Below are positions 18,119 through 26,589 of a stretch of DNA of 40,205 bases, in pieces. The notes beneath the pieces are model-generated. The model was given only the letters and a program-made list of their open reading frames with translations. It ran no database searches and had not been told where the DNA came from. The translations under genes were made by a program, and so were the position numbers. Position 1 is the stretch's first letter. Each line of letters begins with the position of its first letter. The DNA is taken from positions 274,746 to 314,950 of the forward strand of contig NZ_JAUNTW010000001.1 of NCBI RefSeq assembly GCF_030538495.1. Reading direction: 5' to 3'. Origin of the DNA: Paracoccus sp. (in: a-proteobacteria) (GTDB lineage Bacteria > Pseudomonadota > Alphaproteobacteria > Rhodobacterales > Rhodobacteraceae).

Positions 18119-18781
18119 TTACAGGCGATGCATGCGGTCGTCATCGTCGCGGTGACCGTGATCACGCGGGACGCGAGCGATGCTGCGCAGCTCATCCGCG
18201 GCGGCGGCAAATTCGCTGACAATGCCATTCGCCTGCTGCGACACGCTGCGGAATGCGTGGAACGCGCCAGTGATGGCGGTCACCATCCCGGTCAGCCCAT
18301 TGGTCAGGTCCGTTGCGGTATCGGTCAGATCCTGCGCCATATTTCCCCGGCGCGGGCGCGGCGTGGCCACGCGGCGGCGCATTTCGTCGCGCGCGCGTTC
18401 GTCCTGATGCACGGGATTCGGGGCCAGACGCTGAACGCCGTGATGGCCCTGCGCCGCGCGCGCGGAATGGGGGGGGCGCGGGTCGCCATCGACCGCATCC
18501 GCGACACGGCGCGCAATCATCAGCGCCCCCATGGTCGCGCCCAGAACACCGGCACCCACACCACCCCACAGCAACAATTTCGTCGTCAGCGCCGGTTCCG
18601 GCTTTGCATGGCGCCCGTCGCGCGTCACCGCCCCCGATGGCGGCACCTTGCTGGACGGCATCCGGCGATACGCATAGGGCGCTGCGATCTTATGGTCGGG
18701 ATGCGCGGGCCGGACACCGAAACGGGTGTTGGTGTCGCGGGCGGCATCGGTGATTTCAGGATGGATCGTGTTGCGGGTCAT
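18119..18781 (-). CDS. Single-pass membrane protein, unrecognised
   Basis: A 220-residue protein I do not recognise. The first ~65 residues are hydrophilic and rich in Pro, His and Arg. One hydrophobic segment follows (about 68-88, TKLLLWGGVGAGVLGATMG). After a basic, low-complexity stretch (PPHSARAAQGHHGVQRL) comes an amphipathic helical region (MAQDLTDTATDLTNGLTGMV), and the protein ends in a His/Asp/Arg-rich tail. Composition suggests a membrane-anchored, partly disordered protein. An AGAGG motif precedes the ATG. It is placed to be co-transcribed with the BrkB-family gene. Confidence 0.65.
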   Translation of the reverse strand: MTRNTIHPEITDAARDTNTRFGVRPAHPDHKIAAPYAYRRMPSSKVPPSGAVTRDGRHAKPEPALTTKLLLWGGVGAGVLGATMGALMIARRVADAVDGDPRPPHSARAAQGHHGVQRLAPNPVHQDERARDEMRRRVATPRPRRGNMAQDLTDTATDLTNGLTGMVTAITGAFHAFRSVSQQANGIVSEFAAAADELRSIARVPRDHGHRDDDDRMHRL

Positions 18782-18921
18782 CAGAACCTCTGAGATTGCA
18801 GATTTGTGATCTTAACCCACCGACGGCCCAGAATGTTCCCTGCGCGGTGCGGATCGTTCACGAAAACTTGCCCCCACCGCCGCGTGGGTCTATGCCGCAT
18901 CAACAGCCACAGGAGTCCGCC

Positions 18922-20235
18922 ATGATCCCCCGTTATGCCCGCCCGGAAATGACCGCCATCTGGTCGCCCGAAACGAAATTCCGCATCTGGTATGAGATCG
19001 AGGCCCATGCCTGCGACGCTCAGGCTGATCTGGGGGTGATCCCGCGCGAAAACGCCGCGGCCGTGTGGCGCGCCAAGGATGTTGAGTTTGACGTGGCCCG
19101 CATTGATGAAATCGAGGCCGTGACGAAACACGACGTCATCGCTTTTCTGACGCATCTGGCCGAACATATCGGGTCCGAAGATGCCCGTTTCGTGCATCAG
19201 GGCATGACCAGTTCCGATGTTCTGGACACCACGCTGAACGTGCAGCTGGTGCGCGCCGCCGATATTTTGCTGGCCGATATGGACCGCGTGCTGGAGGCGC
19301 TGAAACGCCGCGCCTATGAACACAAAGACACCGTGCGCATCGGGCGCAGCCACGGGATTCACGCCGAACCCACCACGATGGGCCTGACCTTTGCCCGGTT
19401 TTACGCCGAAATGGTGCGGGGCCGCGCGCGTTTGCAGGCCGCACGGGCCGAGGTGGCGACCGGCGCGATTTCCGGTGCCGTCGGGACGTTTGCCAATATC
19501 GACCCTGCGGTCGAAGAACATGTCTGCGCCCAGATGGGCCTGCGCCCCGAACCCATTTCCACGCAGGTGATTCCGCGCGACCGTCACGCGATGTTCTTTG
19601 CCACGCTGGGGGTGATTGCCTCGTCGATCGAAAACATCGCCATCGAAATTCGCCACATGCAGCGGACCGAAGTCCTTGAGGCCGAAGAATATTTCAGCCC
19701 CGGCCAAAAAGGGTCGTCGGCCATGCCGCATAAACGCAACCCGGTTCTGACCGAAAACCTGACCGGTCTGGCGCGTCTGGTGCGCATGGCCGTGGTGCCG
19801 GCCATGGAAAACGTCGCGCTGTGGCATGAACGCGATATTTCCCATTCATCCGTTGAACGCGGCATTGCGCCCGACGCCACGATCACGCTGGATTTCGCGC
19901 TGAACCGTCTGGCTGGCGTCGTGGATAAGCTGGTCGTTTACCCCGAAAACATGCTGAAAAATATGAACAAGTTTAAGGGTCTGGTGATGTCTCAGCGGGT
20001 GTTGCTGGCCCTGACGCAGGCGGGGGTGTCGCGCGAAGACGCCTATCGTCTGGTGCAACGCAACGCGATGAAGGTCTGGGAACAAGGCGCTGATTTCAAA
20101 ACGGAATTGCTGGCCGATCCCGAGGTGACCGCCGCTCTGTCGCCCGCTGACATCGACGAAAAATTCGACCTAGGCTATCATACGAAACACGTCGATACGA
20201 TTTTCCGCCGTGTATTTGATGAAAATGCGATCTAA
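18922..20235 (+). CDS. purB: Adenylosuccinate lyase
   Basis: A 437-residue fumarase/aspartase-superfamily lyase that acts twice in purine synthesis, releasing fumarate from SAICAR and from adenylosuccinate. The superfamily signature GSSAMPHKRNP is at about 264-274. The catalytic-His segment GRSHGIHAEPTTMG and the THHDV-like region KHDVIAFLTHLAE are also present. The ATG at 18922 is chosen because AGGAG (18911-18915) precedes it and the protein then starts at MIPRYARPEM as usual; a 42-codon upstream extension is rejected. It is followed by the FliG-like gene 74 bases on. Confidence 0.97.
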   Translation: MIPRYARPEMTAIWSPETKFRIWYEIEAHACDAQADLGVIPRENAAAVWRAKDVEFDVARIDEIEAVTKHDVIAFLTHLAEHIGSEDARFVHQGMTSSDVLDTTLNVQLVRAADILLADMDRVLEALKRRAYEHKDTVRIGRSHGIHAEPTTMGLTFARFYAEMVRGRARLQAARAEVATGAISGAVGTFANIDPAVEEHVCAQMGLRPEPISTQVIPRDRHAMFFATLGVIASSIENIAIEIRHMQRTEVLEAEEYFSPGQKGSSAMPHKRNPVLTENLTGLARLVRMAVVPAMENVALWHERDISHSSVERGIAPDATITLDFALNRLAGVVDKLVVYPENMLKNMNKFKGLVMSQRVLLALTQAGVSREDAYRLVQRNAMKVWEQGADFKTELLADPEVTAALSPADIDEKFDLGYHTKHVDTIFRRVFDENAI

Positions 20236-20309
20236 TTTTCGCTTTTCGTTCACCCGATATTAGGAATGTTGCGCCTATAAGGGATCAACTTTGATCTTTG
20301 GGGCGCAAC

Positions 20310-21320
20310 ATGAATATGCAAGCGGGTCTTAACCAACGTCAAAAGGCAGCCGTTATTGTGCGGCTGCTGCTGGATGATGACGACATGGTCAGTCTGGGAC
20401 GGCTGAACGATGACAGCCAGACGGCCTTGGCCGAAGAAATGGCGGGCATGGACCTGATCGACCGCCACACCCGTGACGCGATCATCAGCGAATTTTGTGA
20501 CAATCTCGAATCGGTTGGCCTGACCTTTCCCGGCGATCTGGATGGGACGCTGGCCATGCTGGGCGGGCGGCTGTCGGATGACAGCAACGACCGCCTGCGC
20601 CGCAATGCCGTCATCGCGGGGCGCGGCGATCCGTGGCAACAGATCGCGGCCCTGTCGCCGGATGTGCTGCGCAAATTGTCGGTCTCCGAATCGGTTGAGG
20701 TGGTGGCATTGATGCTCACCAAACTGCCGGTGGAAAAGGCGTCGCAGGTCTTTACCGAACTGGACCGCGAACGCGCCCGGCGTGTCGCTCAGGCCATGTC
20801 GCTGACCGGCGGCGTCACCCCGCAGGCGCTGCGCCGGGTCGGTCTGGTCCTGCTGCAATCGGCCGAGGCGCTGCCCCGCCCCGCCATCGACACCCCCGCC
20901 GCCGACCGCATGGGCGCGATCCTGAACTTTGCCAGTGCTGATCTGCGCGACGATGTGCTGGGCGCGCTTGAGGATGGCGATACGGTGTTCGCGGACGGGG
21001 TGCGCAAGGCGATCTTTATCTTTGCCCATATCCCCGCGCGCGTCGAACCGCGCGACCTGCCCCGCATCCTGCGCGAAGTCGATCAGCCCACACTGGTGCG
21101 CGCCCTGGCCGCGCCCGACCCCGACGACGCCGCAACGGCGGAATTCATTCTGTCGAACCTGTCGCAGCGCATGGCCGACAATCTGCGCGAAGAAATCGCC
21201 GATCTGGGCAAACCCCGCACCCAAGACATCGAAGACGCCAAGAATGACATCATCGCCGCCATCCGCCGCCTGCAAGAGGCGGGCGATCTGACATTGAAAT
21301 TGCCCGCCGATCAGGAATAA
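20310..21320 (+). CDS. FliG-like protein, stand-alone
   Basis: A 336-residue protein with the layout of the flagellar rotor protein FliG. The N-terminus LNQRQKAAVIVRLLLDDDD resembles the FliG N-domain. The middle domain (about 110-190) has the right helical pattern, but the usual EHPQ motif reads ESVE. The C-domain is the clearest part: KAIFIFAHIPARVEPRDLPRI, then LREVDQPTLVRAL, LSQRMADNLREEIADLGKPR and a final helix IIAAIRRLQEAGDL. In flagella the C-domain meets the MotA stator. No other flagellar gene is present here. The ATG at 20310 has a GGGGCGC motif 6 bases upstream. It may be a divergent second FliG or a protein with a new role. Confidence 0.7.
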   Translation: MNMQAGLNQRQKAAVIVRLLLDDDDMVSLGRLNDDSQTALAEEMAGMDLIDRHTRDAIISEFCDNLESVGLTFPGDLDGTLAMLGGRLSDDSNDRLRRNAVIAGRGDPWQQIAALSPDVLRKLSVSESVEVVALMLTKLPVEKASQVFTELDRERARRVAQAMSLTGGVTPQALRRVGLVLLQSAEALPRPAIDTPAADRMGAILNFASADLRDDVLGALEDGDTVFADGVRKAIFIFAHIPARVEPRDLPRILREVDQPTLVRALAAPDPDDAATAEFILSNLSQRMADNLREEIADLGKPRTQDIEDAKNDIIAAIRRLQEAGDLTLKLPADQE

Positions 21321-21347
21321 TCCGCCACAAAATGAACGGACGGGCCA

Positions 21348-21491
21348 ATGACCAATTCAATCGCGATTGCGCTGCTGCTGATCATCTTGGGCGTTTTTGC
21401 GGCCGATTTTCTGTGGTTTCAGGGCGGTTTGCCGCTGTTTGCGGCCCGGCAGATGGACCGTTTGATCGAATATGTCAGTTTTTGGCGCTGA
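21348..21491 (+). CDS. 47-residue single-pass membrane protein
   Basis: A short reading frame of 47 residues in the gap between the FliG-like gene and gap. It begins MTNSIAIALLLIILGVFAAD, a single membrane segment. An amphipathic, basic C-terminal part follows (LPLFAARQMDRLIEYVSFWR). A GGACGGG motif precedes the ATG. Its organisation (a helix in the membrane plus a short conserved-looking tail) and its placement 27 bases after a gene support it as real. Similar short proteins near gap are, as I recall, found in related bacteria; I cannot check this here. Function unknown. Confidence 0.6.
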   Translation: MTNSIAIALLLIILGVFAADFLWFQGGLPLFAARQMDRLIEYVSFWR

Positions 21492-21610
21492 TGTTGCACG
21501 CAAACGCCGCATGTTGGCGCAACCATTGGATTTCAGGCCCGCGACGGTTTGCATCGCCGGAAACGCCGCGCTACACACCGGCAAACATCACCTGCACAGG
21601 AGAGTGAGAC

Positions 21611-22612
21611 ATGGCAGTCAAGGTCGCCATTAACGGATTTGGTCGCATCGGTCGCAACGTCCTGCGCGCCATCATCGAATCGGGCCGCACCGATATTGAG
21701 GTTGTGGCCATCAACGATCTGGGGCCGGTGGAAACCAATGCCCATCTGCTGCGCTATGACAGCGTGCATGGCCGCTTTCCGGCGACCGTGACCGTCAGCG
21801 GCGACACCATCGACGTGGGCCGCGGCCCGATCAAGGTGACCGCGATCCGCAACCCGGCGGAACTGCCTTGGGGTGACGTGGACGTCATCATGGAATGCAC
21901 CGGCATCTTTACCAGTAAGGAAAAATGCCAGCCGCATCTGGAAACCGGCGCGAAACGCGTGCTGATTTCGGCGCCCGGCGACAATGCCGACAAAACCATC
22001 GTGTTCGGCGTGAATGACGACACGCTGACCGCCGATGACATCGTTGTGTCGAACGCGTCCTGCACCACCAACTGTCTGTCGCCGGTGGCCAAGGTGCTGA
22101 ACGACAGCATCGGCATCACCCGCGGTTTCATGACCACGATCCACAGCTATACCGGCGACCAGCCGACGCTGGACACCATGCACAAGGATCTGTATCGCGC
22201 CCGCGCCGCTGCGCTGTCGATGATCCCGACCTCGACCGGGGCTGCCAAGGCGGTTGGTCTGGTTCTGCCGGAACTCAAAGGCAAGCTGGATGGCGTGTCG
22301 ATCCGCGTCCCGACCCCGAATGTGTCGGTCGTCGATCTGGTGTTCGAAGCCAGCCGCGACACCACCGTGGACGAAGTGAACGCCGCGATCAAAGCCGCCG
22401 CCGACGGCCCACTGAAGGGTATTCTGGGCTACACCAACGAAGCCTTGGTGTCGTGCGATTTCAACCATGACCCGCATTCGTCCGTGTTCCACATGGACCA
22501 AACCAAGGTGATGGAGGGCAAACTGGTCCGCATCCTGACCTGGTATGACAATGAATGGGGTTTCTCGAACCGCATGTCGGATACCGCCGTTGCCATGGGC
22601 AAACTGATCTGA
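21611..22612 (+). CDS. gap: Glyceraldehyde-3-phosphate dehydrogenase, type I
   Basis: A 333-residue homotetramer subunit of glycolysis/gluconeogenesis that phosphorylates and oxidises glyceraldehyde 3-phosphate. The nucleotide-binding [10 protein letters not shown] is at 7-16, the catalytic Cys151 in SNASCTTNC, and His178 in [10 protein letters not shown]. Asp36 (AINDLG) is present as in NAD-using forms, but the [20 protein letters not shown] region resembles plastid-type GapA, so cofactor preference (NAD or NADP) is open. AGGAG precedes the ATG by eight bases. A strong terminator follows, shared with the convergent hotdog gene. Confidence 0.97.
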   Translation: MAVKVAINGFGRIGRNVLRAIIESGRTDIEVVAINDLGPVETNAHLLRYDSVHGRFPATVTVSGDTIDVGRGPIKVTAIRNPAELPWGDVDVIMECTGIFTSKEKCQPHLETGAKRVLISAPGDNADKTIVFGVNDDTLTADDIVVSNASCTTNCLSPVAKVLNDSIGITRGFMTTIHSYTGDQPTLDTMHKDLYRARAAALSMIPTSTGAAKAVGLVLPELKGKLDGVSIRVPTPNVSVVDLVFEASRDTTVDEVNAAIKAAADGPLKGILGYTNEALVSCDFNHDPHSSVFHMDQTKVMEGKLVRILTWYDNEWGFSNRMSDTAVAMGKLI

Positions 22613-22618
22613 TCACGG

Positions 22619-22643
22619 AAAGCGGGGCCATGCGCCCCGCTTT
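22619..22643. terminator. Symmetrical terminator between gap and the hotdog gene
   Basis: A perfect 10-base-pair stem, AAAGCGGGGC (22619-22628) with GCCCCGCTTT (22634-22643), with a 5-base loop. A-run on the left and T-run on the right let it work in both directions. The stop of the convergent gene (22644-22646) is the next codon. Confidence 0.85.
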
Positions 22644-23024
22644 TCACGACCGGCCATAGGCCGATGTCATTTCAAACAGCAATTCCCCGTTGTCATCCAC
22701 CAGCCGCGTGCGCAGCATGGTTAACGACCCGTCGCGGGTGATCCATTCGCATTTTCCTGTAATACGCCCAATTGCCGGAACAGACGTGCGGCAGGCGTTC
22801 AGGATCTGGGCCGCAGGGAAATCGTCGCTGTCGCCCGGCACTCCGGCATCGCCCAGAACCAGACATGTTGCCAGAATATCGGCGAACCACATCAACGCGC
22901 CCGTCTGCGCCTTTCCGTCCGGGCTGGCGGATGCGGCGGTTACGGTCATTTCGCCCACAGCCTCCAGATCGCCCACGCCGGTGATGTGACATTCCAACTG
23001 GCCGGTTAACATTCGGTCGGACAT
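22644..23024 (-). CDS. Hotdog-fold thioesterase-like protein
   Basis: A 126-residue protein of the hotdog fold, most like PaaI/YbgC-type acyl-CoA thioesterases. The central helix segment QTGALMWFADILATCLV is typical of the fold. The following beta-strands (SVPAIGRITGKCEWITRDGSL) also fit. Asp64-type acid in WFADI could be catalytic, but the substrate is unknown. The ATG at 23024 is preferred because an AGAGG motif lies five bases upstream; a longer open frame begins in the gap and is rejected. The end lies against the terminator shared with gap. Confidence 0.75.
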   Translation of the reverse strand: MSDRMLTGQLECHITGVGDLEAVGEMTVTAASASPDGKAQTGALMWFADILATCLVLGDAGVPGDSDDFPAAQILNACRTSVPAIGRITGKCEWITRDGSLTMLRTRLVDDNGELLFEMTSAYGRS

Positions 23025-23103
23025 TTTCACCTCTGGGTTTGGGCCGCGTCTGCGGCATTGTGGATTAACGCCCAAACCCCGGCAGATGGTCCGGAAACAA
23101 TTG

Positions 23104-23973
23104 TTAATCCGCGTTCAGCCGCGCGATCAGCGACGATGTATCCCAACGACCGCCGCCCATGGCCTGCACCTCTTTGTAGAACTGATCGACCAAGGCCGTA
23201 ACGGGCAGAAACGCCCCAATTTCATCGCTTGCCGCCAGACAGATCGCCAGATCCTTGCGCATCCAATCCACGGCAAAACCATGATTAAATTCGCCTGCTG
23301 CCATGGTTTTGTGGCGGTTAACCATCTGCCAACTGCCCGCCGCGCCTTGGGAAATCACCTCGACCACGGCGGCCGGGTCCAGCCCGGCTTTCTGCGCGAA
23401 GGCCAGCGATTCGGACAGCGCCTGAACCAGACCGGCAATGGCGATTTGATTACACATTTTTGTCATCTGCCCCGCGCCGACATCGCCCATCCGGCGGCAA
23501 ATCTTGGCATAGGCATCGATCACCGGCGCCGCGCGGTCGTAATCGGCAGCATCGCCGCCGCACATCACAGACAACTGGCCGTTTTCCGCCCCCGCCTGCC
23601 CGCCCGACACAGGCGCATCGACAAACCCCAACCCCGCCTGTCGCGCCACGCCCGCCAATTCGCGCGTCACCTGCGCCGAAACCGTAGTGTGATCGACAAA
23701 GACCGCGCCCGCCGACATGCCCGCAAAGGCCCCATCCGGCCCGGTGCAGACCTGCCGCAAATCATCGTCATTGCCGACGCAGGCCATGACGAAATCCGCC
23801 CCCGTCGCGGCATCGCGCGGGGTCGGGGCAAAATGGCCGCGATGCAGGCCCGCCCAGCCTTCAGCGCGCGCCGGGCTGCGGTTATAGACCGTCACCTGAT
23901 GCCCCGCCGACGCCAGATGCCCCGCCATCGGAAAGCCCATGACCCCTAACCCCAAAAACGCGACCTTCGCCAT
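23104..23973 (-). CDS. Beta-hydroxyacid dehydrogenase, HIBADH-like
   Basis: A 289-residue NAD(P)-dependent dehydrogenase of the 3-hydroxyisobutyrate / 6-phosphogluconate dehydrogenase-related family. The dinucleotide motif is G8-L-G-V-M-G13, the substrate motif DAPVSGG is at 119-125, and the catalytic Lys172 with Asn175 lies in GAGQMTKMCNQI. Members oxidise 3-hydroxyisobutyrate (valine degradation), tartronate semialdehyde or related acids; which one cannot be decided. It is divergent from the penicillin-acylase-family gene across a gap of 112 bases. Start at 23973, family-typical MAKVAFLGLG. Confidence 0.9.
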   Translation of the reverse strand: MAKVAFLGLGVMGFPMAGHLASAGHQVTVYNRSPARAEGWAGLHRGHFAPTPRDAATGADFVMACVGNDDDLRQVCTGPDGAFAGMSAGAVFVDHTTVSAQVTRELAGVARQAGLGFVDAPVSGGQAGAENGQLSVMCGGDAADYDRAAPVIDAYAKICRRMGDVGAGQMTKMCNQIAIAGLVQALSESLAFAQKAGLDPAAVVEVISQGAAGSWQMVNRHKTMAAGEFNHGFAVDWMRKDLAICLAASDEIGAFLPVTALVDQFYKEVQAMGGGRWDTSSLIARLNAD

Positions 23974-23998
23974 AATTCACCCCTGTGCTTTGGCCGCG

Positions 23999-24027
23999 TT
24001 GAAAAGCGCGCGCGGCTGTCCTATGCA
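23999..24027 (+). promoter_or_regulatory. Candidate promoter of the acylase-family gene
   Basis: TTGAAA (23999-24004), a 17-base spacer and TATGCA (24022-24027) in the divergent gap. The -35 and spacing are good and the -10 is weak. It would start transcription about 50 bases before the ATG at 24086. Confidence 0.4.
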
Positions 24028-24085
24028 GCACACCACCACCCCGCAGCGCCGGGGTCAACCGGCAACACCAAGGACGTGACCGCAG

Positions 24086-26491
24086 ATGCTGACTATGTTT
24101 CGCTGGCTTTTGCGGCTGACCGTGGGGCTGATCGTGCTGGCCGTGCTGGCCGCAGCTTTGGTGTGGTATTTCGCGATCCGCTCGCTGCCCGATTACAACG
24201 CCACGCTGCGGGTGGACGGGATCGGCGCGCCGGTTGAAATCGTGCGCAGCACCGAAAACGTGCCGCATATTTTTGGCGACACCGACCGCGATGTGTATTT
24301 CGCCTTGGGGCTGGCCCATGCGCAGGACCGGCTGTTTCAGATGACACTGCTGCGGCGCGCGGCGCAGGGGCGGCTGTCGGAAATCTATGGCGCGCAGGCG
24401 TTGCCCGCCGATGATCTGGCGCGGCGGCTGGGCCTGTATCGGCGGGCGCAGCAATCGCTGACGGCGCAGGATCCGGCGACGATGCAGGCGCTGACCGCCT
24501 ATGCCAATGGCGTGAACCAATGGATCGCCACCGTGAACGAAGGCGCCATGGGCCGCGGCGCGCCGGAATTTTTCCTGCTGCCCGATGTCATCGCCTATTG
24601 GCAACCGGCGGATTCGCTGGCCATTTTGAAGCTGATTGCGGCATCCACGACCACGGCGGCGCAGGATGAAACCCTGCGCGCGCGGCTGTCGCTGGCCCAT
24701 CCGCGCGGGGCCGAGGTTTTGGCCCGCCCCGGCATCCCCGCCACCCTGCCCGATTATGCGGCGCTGTTTCCCGGTGGCCGTCTGGGTCCGCCCGAACGCC
24801 TCGCCGCGCCGGGGCCGCGCGATCCCTTTGCCATCCTGACGCCGGGGCTGGGACTGGGCGGCAACGGCTTTGCGGTCGCGCGGGAACGGACGGCGGCGGA
24901 TGGCGCGCTGTTGGCCAATGACCTGCATATCGGGCTGGTCGCGCCGTCGCTCTATTATCTGGCGCGGCTGGAATTAGCGTCGGGCGGAGTCATCGGCGCG
25001 ACGGTGCCGGGGATGCCGCTGATCTTGTCGGGGCGCAATCCGCATCTGGCCTGGGGCGTCACGCCTCTGGGTCTGGATGACGCCGATCTGGTGATCGAAG
25101 AGGTCCAACCCGGCAACCCCAACCGCTATCGCAGCGCACAGGGCTGGACCAACTTTGACACCCGATCCGAGGTGATCCGCGTGCTGGACGCCGACGACCA
25201 GACCATCACCCTGCGCGATACGGTGAACGGCCCGGTTGTGCCGGGTCTGGCACCGGGGCTGCGCGACATCATCCCTGCCGGTCATGTGCCGGCGCTTCGT
25301 TGGACGGGGCTTGGCACGGACGACACCACCATGTCGGCGCTGATCGGCCTGATGGGGGCGGAAAATATGGGCGATGCGCGGGACGCCCTGCGCGGCGTGG
25401 TCGCGCCTGCGCTCACCGTGATGCTGGCCGATAGCGGCGCGATTCACACGGTCGCCGCCGGTCACACCCCCGACCGCGCGCCCGATCACCCGACCGCAGG
25501 CGCCCTGCCCGCCCCCGGCTGGCAAACCGAAACCGCATGGCGCGGCACCGGTCCCATCACCCCCCAACCCGCACCGCAAGACGGCCTGACCATCGCGACC
25601 GAAGAACCCCTGACCCAAGGGCTACGCCGCGCCCGCCTGCAACGCCTGCTGGGCGACCGAGAAGTCCATTCCCGCGACAGCCTGATCGCCGCGCAGACCG
25701 ATATTGTCAGCCCATCGGCGCGCGCTTTGCTGCCCTTGGTCGGCGCGGATCTGTGGTTCACGGGCGAACCCGCCGCCCCCGGCACGCCCGAACGGCAACG
25801 TCAGGACGCCTTGGCCCTGCTGGCCGAATGGGACGGCGCGATGAACGAACATCTGCCGGAACCGCTGCTTTACGCCGCATGGATGGCCGCGTTGCAGGAT
25901 CGGCTGGTGCGCGATGAATTGGGTCCGATGGCGGATGAGCTGAACCAGCTTTACCCCATCTTTATCGACGCCGTGTTCCGCAATCGCGGCGGCGCGGCCC
26001 AATGGTGCGACATCATCCAAAGCGCCGCGACCGAAGATTGCACCCTGATCGCCCGTCAGGCACTGGACCGTGCCATTCTGGACCTGTCCGCACGGTTCGG
26101 CCCGGATGTGACCAGTTGGCGATGGGGCGATCTGCATCAGGCGCGGCATCTGCATCCGGGGCTGGGCCGCCTGCCGGCTCTGGGCTGGATCGTGAATATC
26201 AGCCAATCGGTGTCGGGCGGCGATTTCACCGTGGCGCGCAGCAGCCAGATGGGCCACGCGCCGAACCCATTTCAAGCCGTGACCGGGGCCGGTTTCCGCG
26301 GCGTTTACGATCTGGCCGATCCGGACAGTTCGGTGTTCATCATCTCGACCGGGCAATCCGGCCACCCGTTTTCGCGGCATTACGATGATCTGGCGGGGCT
26401 GTGGCGGCGGGGCGAATATGTCGGCATGTCGCTGGACCCGGCACTGGCGCGGGCGGCGGCGGTTGGAGTGACACGGCTGATCCCGCGCTGA
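24086..26491 (+). CDS. Penicillin-acylase-family protein with unusual nucleophile site
   Basis: An 801-residue protein of the Ntn-hydrolase penicillin acylase / acyl-homoserine-lactone acylase family. It has an N-terminal membrane anchor or signal (about 7-30, LRLTVGLIVLAVLAAALVW), the alpha-chain motif HIFGDTDRDVYFALGLAHAQ with DRLFQM, and the beta-chain motifs RTAADGALLANDLHIGL, SGGVIGATVPGMPLILSGRN and LAWGVT. Enzymes of the family are cut to expose an N-terminal Ser just before Asn (SN). Here the residue is Gly259 (G258-G259-N260; bases 24860-24862 read GGC). Autoprocessing and acylase activity are therefore doubtful. The rest of the protein is intact, so decay is not otherwise visible. 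Activity, if any, and substrate are unknown. Confidence 0.85.
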   Translation: MLTMFRWLLRLTVGLIVLAVLAAALVWYFAIRSLPDYNATLRVDGIGAPVEIVRSTENVPHIFGDTDRDVYFALGLAHAQDRLFQMTLLRRAAQGRLSEIYGAQALPADDLARRLGLYRRAQQSLTAQDPATMQALTAYANGVNQWIATVNEGAMGRGAPEFFLLPDVIAYWQPADSLAILKLIAASTTTAAQDETLRARLSLAHPRGAEVLARPGIPATLPDYAALFPGGRLGPPERLAAPGPRDPFAILTPGLGLGGNGFAVARERTAADGALLANDLHIGLVAPSLYYLARLELASGGVIGATVPGMPLILSGRNPHLAWGVTPLGLDDADLVIEEVQPGNPNRYRSAQGWTNFDTRSEVIRVLDADDQTITLRDTVNGPVVPGLAPGLRDIIPAGHVPALRWTGLGTDDTTMSALIGLMGAENMGDARDALRGVVAPALTVMLADSGAIHTVAAGHTPDRAPDHPTAGALPAPGWQTETAWRGTGPITPQPAPQDGLTIATEEPLTQGLRRARLQRLLGDREVHSRDSLIAAQTDIVSPSARALLPLVGADLWFTGEPAAPGTPERQRQDALALLAEWDGAMNEHLPEPLLYAAWMAALQDRLVRDELGPMADELNQLYPIFIDAVFRNRGGAAQWCDIIQSAATEDCTLIARQALDRAILDLSARFGPDVTSWRWGDLHQARHLHPGLGRLPALGWIVNISQSVSGGDFTVARSSQMGHAPNPFQAVTGAGFRGVYDLADPDSSVFIISTGQSGHPFSRHYDDLAGLWRRGEYVGMSLDPALARAAAVGVTRLIPR

Positions 26492-26501
26492 ACCGCGCCT
26501 A

Positions 26502-26530
26502 TCTTCTGTGCTGAAATATCCTCAGGGGGT
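26502..26530 (-). repeat. Intergenic palindromic element, copy B
   Basis: Inverted copy of the element at 10266-10310. TCTTCTGTGCTGAAATA (26502-26518) is the exact reverse complement of 10294-10310, and is followed by a G-rich block equivalent to the C-rich block of copy A. It starts ten bases after the acylase-family stop. Confidence 0.6.
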
Positions 26531-26533
26531 GAA

Positions 26534-26569
26534 TTGGCCAACGGCCAAGAGGGGGCGCGAGCGCCCCCT
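26534..26569. terminator. Two hairpins between the acylase-family gene and lpdA
   Basis: A 6-base-pair hairpin (TTGGCC 26534-26539 with GGCCAA 26543-26548) is followed at once by a 9-base-pair one (AGGGGGCGC 26550-26558 with GCGCCCCCT 26561-26569). They lie between two convergent genes, so they are the natural transcription end for both. No long T-run follows. Confidence 0.6.
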
Positions 26570-26589
26570 GCTCTCCGACAAACGCGACC

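Noticed and set aside
20310..21320. Start of a flagellar gene cluster
   Set aside because: Only the FliG-like gene is present; purB lies before it and gap after it.
26492..26589. Insertion-sequence remnant
   Set aside because: There is no transposase fragment or target duplication; the short repeats are better explained as intergenic palindromic elements.
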